Of a stretch of 64,000 nt of DNA, positions 1 through 7,877 are shown piece after piece. The stretch is from the NCBI GenBank assembly GCA_017828975.1, contig JAGAJN010000028.1:1-64000 (forward strand), written 5' to 3'. Position 1 is the stretch's first letter. Each line of letters starts with the position of its first letter. The stretch comes from Oscillospiraceae bacterium. GTDB taxonomy: Bacteria > Bacillota > Clostridia > Oscillospirales > Ruminococcaceae. Position numbers and translations under genes: made by a program. Below the pieces are notes generated by a model. The model saw nothing but the letters and a program-made list of their open reading frames with translations. It was not told the origin of the DNA and made no database searches.

Positions 1-190
1 AAAGGGTTTTTACCTTTAAAAGGGCTTACCTCATCGAAAACGACCCGAGATTTCAGAAGAACTCTGATACATAAATTGTGTAAACCATGTGCTTGCACAA
101 AGTGTAAACTATCTTACTCTTGACAGAAACCCGTCCCCTACAAAATAGTCAGCTTTTTTTGTGCAGCATTTTATTGAAAACACACGCTTC

Positions 191-1408
191 TCAGCGAATT
201 CCGTACTTCTCGATAATATAGTCCATATCCTTATCGCCTCTGCCCGAGAGATTTATAAGGATAGAGCCCTTCTTCATCTGCTTAGCCAGCTTGATAGCAT
301 ATGCAACGGCGTGAGAGCTTTCGATAGCGGGGATAATGCCCTCCATTCTTGAAAGGGTGAAGAATGCGTCGATAGTTTCCTCGTCGTCCACAACGTCGTA
401 TTTTACCCTGCCAAGGTCGTGAAGGAATGCGTGCTCGGGTCCCGAGGACGGATAGTCCAGACCGCTTGCCACCGAGTAGACGGGAGCAGGCTCGCCGTTT
501 TCGTCCTTGAGCATAATGCTGTTAAAGCCGTGCATAACGCCCTCTGTGCCGTATGTCAGACTGGCAGCATGGTCGCCCATCTTGGGACCTCTGCCGAGAG
601 GTTCAACGCCGTAAATGTCAACGGGGTCATTAAGGAATCCCGCAAACATACCCGCAGCGTTTGAGCCGCCGCCCACACAGGCAACAACAGCGTCGGGCAG
701 CTCGCCCGTCATTTCAAGGAACTGCTCCCTGGCTTCGATTCCCACAACGCTCTGGAAATCTCTTACCATCATAGGGAACGGGTGAGGTCCAACGACTGAA
801 CCGATGCAGTAGATGCAGTCCTTGTACTCCCTTGTGTATGCCTCGAAAGCAGCATCAACGGCTTCCTTGAGTGTGGCAAGACCGTGTGTTACCTCGATAA
901 CATTTGCGCCGAGTATCTTCATTCTCGCAACATTGGGAGCCTGCTTTTTGATGTCAACAGCGCCCATGTAAATGTCACATTCGAGACCGAAATATGCAGC
1001 CGCAGTCGCCAGCGCAACGCCGTGCTGACCTGCTCCCGTTTCGGCAATGACCTTCTTTTTGCCCATATATTTTGCCAGAAGCGCCTCGCCCATGCAGTGG
1101 TTCAGCTTGTGTGCGCCCGAGTGGTTCAGGTCCTCACGCTTAACATAAAGCTGAACATTTCCCAGACTGCCCGAAAGGCGTTCCAGATAGGAGATAGGTG
1201 TAGGTCTGCCCTGAAAATCCCTGCGTATCCTGCGAAGCTCGCCGATGAACTTGCTGGATTTTGCGATAGTGAAATAAGCGTCTGTTATCTCGTCCATAGC
1301 CTTTTTCAGGTCATCGGGGATATACGCTCCGCCGTATTTGCCGAAATAGCCGTTGTCGTCGGGATAATTCTTGAAATAGGTGTCAAATTCTACGCCGTTG
1401 AAATTCAT
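191..1408 (-). CDS. trpB: Tryptophan synthase beta chain
   Basis: Pyridoxal-phosphate enzyme that condenses indole with serine, the last step of tryptophan synthesis, in the cytoplasm. The 405-residue product shows the family landmarks in order: GRPTPI at 67-72, [12 protein letters not shown] at 90-101 (the last lysine should carry the cofactor), GAGQHGVA at 125-132 and the phosphate-binding GGGSN at 246-250. Length is normal for the TrpA-dependent class. The ATG is preceded by GGAGG at good spacing. No trpA, trpC or other trp gene is nearby; the next gene is divergent. Whether trpA lies elsewhere or this copy salvages indole cannot be told from the window. Confidence 0.96.
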   Translation of the reverse strand: MNFNGVEFDTYFKNYPDDNGYFGKYGGAYIPDDLKKAMDEITDAYFTIAKSSKFIGELRRIRRDFQGRPTPISYLERLSGSLGNVQLYVKREDLNHSGAHKLNHCMGEALLAKYMGKKKVIAETGAGQHGVALATAAAYFGLECDIYMGAVDIKKQAPNVARMKILGANVIEVTHGLATLKEAVDAAFEAYTREYKDCIYCIGSVVGPHPFPMMVRDFQSVVGIEAREQFLEMTGELPDAVVACVGGGSNAAGMFAGFLNDPVDIYGVEPLGRGPKMGDHAASLTYGTEGVMHGFNSIMLKDENGEPAPVYSVASGLDYPSSGPEHAFLHDLGRVKYDVVDDEETIDAFFTLSRMEGIIPAIESSHAVAYAIKLAKQMKKGSILINLSGRGDKDMDYIIEKYGIR

Positions 1409-1479
1409 AAAACATACCTCCGTTAAAATATTTCTGACAAAAACAAAAACGTCCCTTTTTTTCTGTCAAAATCATTTAT

Positions 1480-1508
1480 ATTATACTACACTATTATCAA
1501 AAAGTCAA
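1480..1508 (-). promoter_or_regulatory. Promoter of trpB
   Basis: On the minus strand TTGACT (1503-1508) and TATAAT (1480-1485) are 17 bases apart, giving a leader of about 65 bases. I see no T-box or leader peptide with tryptophan codons in so short a leader. Confidence 0.75.
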
Positions 1509-1633
1509 CAAATTGTATTGCTTTTTCACGGCAGTCAATTTTATTGCAGAGAAAAGATGAACGAAACTTTTGTATATTTCCCCCTCTGCTGCCAATAATC
1601 AAAGCAAATCCCCAACAGAAAAGAGGTATACTT

Positions 1634-3931
1634 ATGATAGCATTTCTCACCGCAGGCGGGGAAGGTCTGCGAATGAAGCCCGTTACCTGCCGAACTCCAA
1701 AGCCCCTTGCAAACCTATGCGGCGCACCGCTTATCTCCTACCCCATCGAAGCGATTGAAAAAAGCGGCGTTCCATTCTCCCGAAAGATAATTTCGGGCGG
1801 ATGCTTCTCCCGCAGCCTGAAAGCCGCTGTCCCGAACGATTGGGAATTTCTCGGCAGCGACAGCGAAAACAGCGAGCTTTCCGCCCTTTATTCCCTTAAC
1901 ACAGGGGAGGACATACTTATTTCGGCGGGGGACACGGTTTCCGACTGCGATATTGCACGGCTGGCGGAATTTCACCGTGAAAACCGTTCGGAGCTGACCT
2001 GCGCCCTCTGCGAATGTTACGATATTCGGGACAAAAACCTTGCTCTCCTCTCGGAAAACGGCGAAATTCTGTCCGTCATAGAAAAGCCGTCCTATTACAG
2101 CTGCCGAACGGGACTTGCCCTCTGCGGAACGGTCATCATCTCGGGAAAAGCCCTCTCCGAGATAATTTCGGAGGATAACCGAAAGCTGCCCGAATGCCTT
2201 GAAACGGGGCTTATCCCGCTGTTTATCAGAAAAAAACGACCTGTTTTCGGGATAAAATGCGCCGAGAAATTTTTCGACATAAATACCGTAAACGACCTGC
2301 TTGCCTGTCAGACGGATATGCTGTTTTCGGGGAAATTTACCGAAACATATCCCCAATATGAACGAATGGGCGTGCAGATAGAGTACCCCTGTGTCATCGG
2401 AAAGGACGTGACATTCTCCGAGGGCGTAAAGATAGGCGCAGGCTCGGTCATCGGGGACAACGTGTTTATGGGCAGAAACGCCCGCATAAACGGCGGATTT
2501 ATCGGTAACGGCTGCTATATCGGCGAACGTGCTTCCGTCAGCGGCGGATATATCTGCGGCGGCGCACGGCTTATGACGGGAGCGTCCGTGTTCGAGGGGG
2601 CTGCCGTGGGAGAAAAGGCTGTTGTGGGCGAAAATGCCGTTGTCGAGCCGAATGTGAAGATTTGGAGCGGTCGTGAGGTCGAAGCGGAAACGCTGGTATC
2701 CTCCGACGTGAAATACGGCGTGGGAAAGCCCGTCACCATCGGCGAGGACGGCATATGGGGGGACAGCGGCGGTTCGGTGGACCCCCAAAGCTGCGCCGTA
2801 ACGGGAAGCGCCCTGACCGCCGCCGCTGCGGAAATCCGAGGGAAAAAGCGCATTGCCGTAGGTTATCGGCAAAACGACGCTTCAAAGGCTCTGGCATTTG
2901 CGGTAATGTCGGGCATTTCCGCAGCGGGCGGCGAGGTTTCGGACATCGGAGGAGCCACCGCCGAGGAAACTGCCTTTGCGGTGCGGAAAGCGGAACTGTC
3001 GGCGGGCTGCTATGTTGACGCAGGCGTTACCGCAAGGGTTTCCCTTATCTCCTCGGACGGTCTGCCCCTGAAACGCCATGAGGAGCGCATTGTCGAAGCG
3101 GGGCTGAACAGGGGCGATTACCCGAAAAACGGCTTTCCCCGATTCGGCGGAATACAAGATATGTCCTCAATAAGCGAGCTGTACAAGCTGCATATTTCCG
3201 CTCTTTGCAAAGCACCTCTAAACGGCGTAAGGGTGCGCATTTCCTCATCGGACGACAGGATATGCAAGCTCGGTGCGGAGCTGCTTGCTCCCGTAAATTC
3301 CCCGAGCGGTCGGGAGATAGTTTTCAGCATATCCTCCGACGGACGGAAGGCGTCCGCATATTCCGAGGAAAGCGGCTATGTTTTCTGGGAAAGGCTGGTG
3401 ATGATAGCTGCGATCAAGGCATTTTCCGAGGGCAGAACGGTTTCCCTGCCCTGCGAATTTCCCGCAGCCGCCGACAAGCTGGCGGAAAAATACAGAGGGA
3501 CTGTCCTTAGGTACGGCTGCTGTCCCACAGACAATTCGGACGATTTGGCAAGAGCGGCAGCCTTCGGTTTCCCCGAAGTGCGGGACGGTCTTGCGCTGGC
3601 TCTCAGCGTTTCCGACTATCTCAGCCGTGAGGGGATCTCCCTGAACCGGGCGGCGGAGCTGCTCCCGAAATATGCGTCCGCAGCAAGATTTATCCCCATA
3701 GACCGCAGTTCACGGGCGCTTCGGGGACTGTCCGACGTGAGAAGTCCCCAAAGCTCCGATGAGGGCATAATGCTGGACGAAAGCGGTTCAAGAGTGTTTA
3801 TCCGTCCCGTAAAAACCGGCAGAGGGCTGATGATGTATGTGGAAAGCATGAGCATTGAAGCGGCTTCGGAAATTTGCGATTTTTACGAGGAAAAGCTGGT
3901 TCGGGAAGATAAATTTAGCACTCCCGATTAA
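1634..3931 (+). CDS. Sugar-phosphate nucleotidyltransferase / beta-helix / phosphomannomutase-like fusion
   Basis: A 765-residue fusion probably making a nucleotide sugar for glycan synthesis. Residues 1-235 are a nucleotidyltransferase domain with the GGEGLRMKPVT...PKPL signature at the N-terminus. Residues about 250-375 are hexapeptide (left-handed beta-helix) repeats rich in G-x-x-x-x-I/V/A steps. The rest, from GEDGIWGDSGG, resembles the phosphoglucomutase/phosphomannomutase fold. The phosphoserine loop (usually T-A-S-H-N-P) is not recognisable; the matching place reads AGVTARVSLISSDG, so the mutase half may be inactive or regulatory. I start at ATG 1634 because AGAAAAGAGG sits just upstream; the frame is open further 5' without a good site. 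Mannose-1-phosphate guanylyltransferase is the closest guess; the substrate is unproven. Confidence 0.8.
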   Translation: MIAFLTAGGEGLRMKPVTCRTPKPLANLCGAPLISYPIEAIEKSGVPFSRKIISGGCFSRSLKAAVPNDWEFLGSDSENSELSALYSLNTGEDILISAGDTVSDCDIARLAEFHRENRSELTCALCECYDIRDKNLALLSENGEILSVIEKPSYYSCRTGLALCGTVIISGKALSEIISEDNRKLPECLETGLIPLFIRKKRPVFGIKCAEKFFDINTVNDLLACQTDMLFSGKFTETYPQYERMGVQIEYPCVIGKDVTFSEGVKIGAGSVIGDNVFMGRNARINGGFIGNGCYIGERASVSGGYICGGARLMTGASVFEGAAVGEKAVVGENAVVEPNVKIWSGREVEAETLVSSDVKYGVGKPVTIGEDGIWGDSGGSVDPQSCAVTGSALTAAAAEIRGKKRIAVGYRQNDASKALAFAVMSGISAAGGEVSDIGGATAEETAFAVRKAELSAGCYVDAGVTARVSLISSDGLPLKRHEERIVEAGLNRGDYPKNGFPRFGGIQDMSSISELYKLHISALCKAPLNGVRVRISSSDDRICKLGAELLAPVNSPSGREIVFSISSDGRKASAYSEESGYVFWERLVMIAAIKAFSEGRTVSLPCEFPAAADKLAEKYRGTVLRYGCCPTDNSDDLARAAAFGFPEVRDGLALALSVSDYLSREGISLNRAAELLPKYASAARFIPIDRSSRALRGLSDVRSPQSSDEGIMLDESGSRVFIRPVKTGRGLMMYVESMSIEAASEICDFYEEKLVREDKFSTPD

Positions 3932-3937
3932 TATCTG

Positions 3938-3964
3938 CTTGCGCTCTCAATCTTAGAGTGCTAA
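3938..3964. promoter_or_regulatory. CIRCE-like HrcA operator upstream of hsp20
   Basis: CTTGCGCTC, nine bases, then GAGTGCTAA. The right arm is a perfect CIRCE half-site and the left arm matches 6 of 9; the nine-base spacer is canonical. A second, perfect left half-site (TTAGCACTC, 3915-3923) lies 23 bases further up, inside the end of the preceding gene. The complete site at 17524 supports a HrcA regulon in this genome. Confidence 0.7.
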
Positions 3965-3992
3965 TTTTCATCATTCTTTCACAATTCTATTA

Positions 3993-4020
3993 TTGTATCG
4001 TCAAATACGGGGGATATAAT
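3993..4020 (+). promoter_or_regulatory. Candidate promoter of hsp20
   Basis: TTGTAT (3993-3998) and TATAAT (4015-4020) with a 16-base spacer. The CIRCE-like site lies about 30 bases upstream of the -35 box rather than over the start point, which is unusual; another start nearer the operator is possible. Confidence 0.5.
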
Positions 4021-4119
4021 CATAATCACAATAAAGAAAGAGAACAGGAGCTGATACCATTGAACCGAGTGAGAATTATCCCCACAAAAAAATATCATGC
4101 AAGACCGGAGGAATTATTT

Positions 4120-4536
4120 ATGATGAACATTACACCCTTTGAAAGAAATTTTAACGTTTTTGACCCCTTTGCAGATTTCGATAGATTCTATGACGGCAGA
4201 CAGATGCCTTCCATAAAGACCGATATTAAGGATAACGGCGACGCTTTCGAGCTGTCCGCAGAGCTTCCCGGCTTTAACAAGGAGGACATCTCCATCGACA
4301 TCGACAAGGACAGACTTGTCATCTCCGCCGAACATTCCGAAAATAAGGACGAAAAGGACGAGAACGGCAAGTATATCCGCAGAGAGCGTTCCTACGGCAG
4401 CTTCACAAGAAGCTTCGACATTTCCGCTGTAAACGCAGCTGCTATCTCCGCAAAATACGAAAACGGCGTCCTCACTCTGGATCTGCCGAAAAAAACTCCG
4501 GAACAGGAAGGCGCAAGACGGCTTCAGATCCAGTAA
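4120..4536 (+). CDS. Small heat-shock protein, Hsp20 family
   Basis: ATP-independent holdase chaperone of about 138 residues. The alpha-crystallin domain spans about 35-125 with AELPGFNKEDI near 48-58 and the late A-x-x-x-NGVLTLDLPK motif near 110-123. A frame open from 3958 gives a longer reading, but GGAGG at 4107-4111 selects ATG 4120 (or 4123). The CIRCE-like site upstream suggests HrcA control shared with groESL. A strong hairpin terminator follows. Confidence 0.93.
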   Translation: MMNITPFERNFNVFDPFADFDRFYDGRQMPSIKTDIKDNGDAFELSAELPGFNKEDISIDIDKDRLVISAEHSENKDEKDENGKYIRRERSYGSFTRSFDISAVNAAAISAKYENGVLTLDLPKKTPEQEGARRLQIQ

Positions 4537-4568
4537 GCACCGACTTTTCCGATAATATAAATTAAACG

Positions 4569-4602
4569 GCGGCTCATCTCTTTACGGAGGTGAGCCGCTT
4601 TT
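4569..4602 (+). terminator. Intrinsic terminator after hsp20
   Basis: GCGGCTCA pairs with TGAGCCGC across a 14-base loop and is followed by TTTT. It lies between the convergent hsp20 and aldolase genes. Confidence 0.8.
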
Positions 4603-4608
4603 GCCGTC

Positions 4609-6195
4609 TTAATTGTTTTTTTCATAGATACTCGGCGTAATAAACCTTATATCCATGACCTTCCGAAGCTTTGCGATATATTTGGAAATAGCCTCGTTTA
4701 TCCTCTGCTGTTCCTCGTACCCAACGCTGTTTACCATACGTTCGTCATAATAATTCTGTGCACCCGAATAATGGAAGCCGTCATATCCCGCCAAAGCCGC
4801 CGACCGCACTCCCGCCTTTCGCAGCAGATTTATCAGCATAAGCCCCGCATTGTCCGAAATATGGCTGTCCTCGCAGAGATAGTCGCTGTAATTCACCGCA
4901 GTGACATCTCCCGAAACGGAGATATTCGAGGTGCAGATTATCCTGCCGCCAAGCCGCATGACTGCTTCATCTGCGCTTTTGAAGCGTTTCAGATTGCTTA
5001 TAAACACCCTGTCAAAACCGTACAGCTCGGGGATATGATTTATCCCGAAAACCACGGGACGATGCTCCTCAATATATCCGCTGACAGCTTCACGGCAGGT
5101 CAGCAGGCTTTTTCCGGGGGCAAGGATAAGCACGTCGCGTCCCCTGCAAAGCTCCGCAATTTCAGCCACAGCCGCCTTGTCGTCAATGGTGTGCGCCTGA
5201 TAATCAAAATACAGCTTTTCTATCAGACCGCTGTCGAAAAACTGCTTTTTGCCGTCGGGAATTGATTTGATAACGGCATTTATGTCACGTATGCAAAGCG
5301 TATGATGGTCGGTCAGCCAGGAGGCGTAATTCGGGTGACAGCCGTTTATGGCAGCGATATAGTACGCCGCCGAATATCCCCAGGGACGGCAGTTGTAAAT
5401 GGGCATGATATACTCGTCCATTATCTCCAGAATGGGGAGAATGTCGTATTTATCCTCAATATTTTCGTTGATATGGCGGGTGATAAGCTCCGTGCAGAGG
5501 TTACCCGCTCCCCGTCCCATGCCCAGCACGGTGGAATCTATGATAATGCTCCGACGGGAATTTGCCGAAATAAGCTCCTGCGCATTTGAAAAGGAAAGCT
5601 GTAAATTATTGTGCGAATGAAATCCCACACTTATGCCCGACGTAAGATTGTTGTCGATAAGGAAAAACATACGCAGGACATCTCTCTTGCGCATAGTGCC
5701 GAAGCTGTCCACCATATAAAACGCCTCGGGCTGAAAGGCGTTTGCCCACTCGATAAGCCCCAGCAGCTCCGAATCGGAATAGCTGAGCGTCACCATGGGC
5801 TGAACGAACACACGGTAGCCCTTGTCCCTGCATCGGCGGCAAAGCTCCTGCGCTTCTTTTATCTGACTTTTGTGGAATGCTATCCTGAGTATGGAAATAT
5901 TTCCTCCCGAATATTCGGGAATATCGTCGGCTGAATACTCTCCGCAGTTTATCATCAGCGCAAGATTTTTTGAGGGACAGCCCGAGAAAACCGTTTCCGC
6001 TTCGGCTATGCTTCCGAAAATGCTCTGCTCCTCACTGCTTTCCTTTGTCCTGCTGAGAAATCCGCACTCGATATAGTCAATGGCAGACTTACCAAGCTTT
6101 TCCGCTATGGCAGGGATAGTCCTTCTGCCGAAGCTCCAGTTGTTTATATATCCGCCGTCACGGAGGGTACAGTCCAGAATGTCAATTTTCGCCAT
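4609..6195 (-). CDS. DRE-TIM aldolase fused to a DUF115/GT42-like domain
   Basis: Last gene of the glycan operon, 528 residues. Residues 1-300 are an HMG-CoA lyase/4-hydroxy-2-oxovalerate aldolase type barrel: LDCTLRDGGY at 7-16 supplies the metal-binding aspartate, GFHSHNN the HxH pair, and GMGRGAGN the late glycine loop. Residues about 335-528 begin with VLILAPGKSL and later have a glycine-aspartate step (ALAGYDG), which resembles the MptE/DUF115 and sialyltransferase-like folds; this second assignment is inference. Its start overlaps the end of the cytidylyltransferase gene by 14 bases, so the two are translationally coupled. A role in building or attaching an acidic 2-keto sugar fits. A paralogue of the barrel alone is at 30305-31270. 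Confidence 0.75.
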   Translation of the reverse strand: MAKIDILDCTLRDGGYINNWSFGRRTIPAIAEKLGKSAIDYIECGFLSRTKESSEEQSIFGSIAEAETVFSGCPSKNLALMINCGEYSADDIPEYSGGNISILRIAFHKSQIKEAQELCRRCRDKGYRVFVQPMVTLSYSDSELLGLIEWANAFQPEAFYMVDSFGTMRKRDVLRMFFLIDNNLTSGISVGFHSHNNLQLSFSNAQELISANSRRSIIIDSTVLGMGRGAGNLCTELITRHINENIEDKYDILPILEIMDEYIMPIYNCRPWGYSAAYYIAAINGCHPNYASWLTDHHTLCIRDINAVIKSIPDGKKQFFDSGLIEKLYFDYQAHTIDDKAAVAEIAELCRGRDVLILAPGKSLLTCREAVSGYIEEHRPVVFGINHIPELYGFDRVFISNLKRFKSADEAVMRLGGRIICTSNISVSGDVTAVNYSDYLCEDSHISDNAGLMLINLLRKAGVRSAALAGYDGFHYSGAQNYYDERMVNSVGYEEQQRINEAISKYIAKLRKVMDIRFITPSIYEKNN

Positions 6196-6940
6196 TGCCC
6201 CGTATCCTCATCTTCATAAGCTCGTTTACCCTTTTCAGGTCGTTTTCCGTGTCAACGGCTACCGAATCGCTTTCGACCTCCACATACTGCACTTTGTATC
6301 CGTTTTCGATAAAACGAAGTATCTCAATATCTTCAATGGCTTCAATTTTCGCCTTGCCGAATTCTTTTCCGTAATCGCAGAAAAACCGCAGTGCCTCGGG
6401 CTTAAAACCGTAAACGCATACCTGCTTGTAATATTTATAGTCAATGCTTCCCTTGGGATAGGGCGCAGCGGCTCTCGTCAGGAAAATACCCACATTTTCC
6501 TTGTTGGTGATAACCTTCGGGACGGTGCAGTTTACAACGTCCACAGGGTCGGTTATCTCAGCCATAAGGTTTGACACCTGCAGCCCGCTGTCCTCGTAAA
6601 AAGGCAGGATAGCCGCTCTGATGGTGTTCGGGTCAAGCATAGGCTCGTCCCCCTGGATATTTACATAAAGGTCGGCGGGTATTTTCTCTGCGACCTCGCC
6701 TATACGGTCAGTGCCTGTACGGTGCTTATCAGATGTCATGATAACGTTAATATCCAGAGCCTTGCAGACAGATTCTATCCTTTCATCATCGGTGGCAACA
6801 TAAACAGCATCAAGCTCCCCGACCTTTGCCGCCTGATTATACACCCACCATATCATAGGCTTGCCGCAGATGTCCGCAAGAGGCTTTCCGGGAAATCTGC
6901 TTGATTTGTATCTTGCGGGTATAACGCCGATTATTTTCAT
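6182..6940 (-). CDS. kdsB: 3-deoxy-manno-octulosonate cytidylyltransferase (CMP-Kdo synthetase) family
   Basis: Activates a 2-keto-3-deoxy sugar acid with CTP. The 252-residue product has the nucleotide loop PARYKSSRFPGKPL at 8-21, the HRTGTDRI segment and the metal-binding NIQGDEP, all classic KdsB features. The ATG follows AGGAGATAATTAAT. It starts two bases after the acyltransferase stop and overlaps the aldolase gene. Kdo is typical of Gram-negative lipopolysaccharide, so in this genome the product is more likely a capsule or surface-glycan precursor; the exact sugar is unknown and no kdsA or kdsD is seen here. Confidence 0.88.
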   Translation of the reverse strand: MKIIGVIPARYKSSRFPGKPLADICGKPMIWWVYNQAAKVGELDAVYVATDDERIESVCKALDINVIMTSDKHRTGTDRIGEVAEKIPADLYVNIQGDEPMLDPNTIRAAILPFYEDSGLQVSNLMAEITDPVDVVNCTVPKVITNKENVGIFLTRAAAPYPKGSIDYKYYKQVCVYGFKPEALRFFCDYGKEFGKAKIEAIEDIEILRFIENGYKVQYVEVESDSVAVDTENDLKRVNELMKMRIRGNGEN

Positions 6941-6941
6941 A

Positions 6942-7736
6942 TTAATTATCTCCTATACAAATTTCATTGGTTTCAAAATCCAGAATGACCTTAGGCGGGT
7001 CATATTTTTTATATGCGCCCGATGCCGCCCTTTCCTCAAGTTCATCAATACACAGCTCGGGTGATGAAATATCAAGTCCCGTGAGTATATCGGGACCATA
7101 GTCCCACCACTTGAGCTTCACCAGACGTTCAACGATATTATCGCTGAATTTCTGCCTGATAATTCTTGCAGGGTTTCCTCCGACAATAGTATACGGCGGG
7201 ACGTCCCTTGTAACTACCGCTCCTGCCGCTGCTATTGCACCATCTCCTATGGTAACTCCGTTCAGAACGGTCGCTCCGTATCCTATCCAGACATCATTGC
7301 CGATTATGGGGAGCTTTTTCTTTGTAGATGCGGCGATATACTTTTCCCGCATTATTGCTTCATTCTGCATATCGTGCTGTGAAATAAAATCCTGCGCATA
7401 TTGGCTTTTGAGATCGTATCTGAACATCAGATGCGGCGACAAAAACTCGGTCGGATGACCTACCAATCCGATATTCACATTGTATGCGATCATACAAAAT
7501 CTGCCGATCTCACGGGCTTCTATCACACAGCAGTTTTTAACGTTTCTGACCGACCGCATATTTATCTGAGTAAACGCACCGATGAAGCCTGTTTCTATCT
7601 GACTTCCTCCGATATAGCACGGGGCTTCGATAACTGTACTTTTAAACATTCCCCAAGTGCCTATCTGAGGGGCTTCGCTTACTGTCACAGCAGCTCTGCC
7701 GTCCTTTAAAACTATGTCGTTTTCAAGCTGTATCAT
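6942..7736 (-). CDS. Hexapeptide-repeat acyltransferase (xenobiotic acetyltransferase type)
   Basis: A 264-residue O-acyltransferase of the left-handed beta-helix class. Visible are hexapeptide turns through the first 100 residues, [10 protein letters not shown] with the likely catalytic histidine, [35 protein letters not shown] and KLKWWDY, the usual order for the CatB/Vat group. The start has GAGGTGG upstream. The C-terminal domain of the 1111-residue gene product upstream is a paralogue. It probably acetylates a glycan unit or nucleotide sugar. Confidence 0.85.
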   Translation of the reverse strand: MIQLENDIVLKDGRAAVTVSEAPQIGTWGMFKSTVIEAPCYIGGSQIETGFIGAFTQINMRSVRNVKNCCVIEAREIGRFCMIAYNVNIGLVGHPTEFLSPHLMFRYDLKSQYAQDFISQHDMQNEAIMREKYIAASTKKKLPIIGNDVWIGYGATVLNGVTIGDGAIAAAGAVVTRDVPPYTIVGGNPARIIRQKFSDNIVERLVKLKWWDYGPDILTGLDISSPELCIDELEERAASGAYKKYDPPKVILDFETNEICIGDN

Positions 7737-7789
7737 ACTTCCACCTCAATATTTATGACCGCATATCTGCCAGTAAGAGGATAATTCTA

Positions 7790-7860
7790 TCCTTATTTTT
7801 TGAATACACATAAGATTTCCGCAAGCGGCTTCCCGGGAAATCTAGTTGAGTTGTTTTCAT
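7790..7860 (-). pseudogene. Fossil of a kdsB 5' end
   Basis: A ribosome site AAGGAGATAA and ATGAAAACAAC are followed, after a loss of about 27 bases relative to intact kdsB, by AGATTTCCCGG, AAGCC, CTTGCGGA and ATCT. Over 31 bases this differs from kdsB codons for RFPGKPLADI at only three places (28 of 31 identical). The residual frame is shifted and stops within about 35 codons. Nothing of the later CTP-binding region remains. The intact gene lies about 1 kb downstream in the same operon, so this is a duplication or replacement scar. Confidence 0.75.
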
Positions 7861-7877
7861 ACTTGACTTATCTCCTT

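Noticed and set aside
1409-1479. A T-box or tryptophan attenuator before trpB
   Set aside because: The leader is too short and shows no specifier loop, terminator or leader peptide.
1715-2872. A 385-codon frame antisense to the nucleotidyltransferase gene
   Set aside because: The sense frame has clear domains; the antisense product has none.
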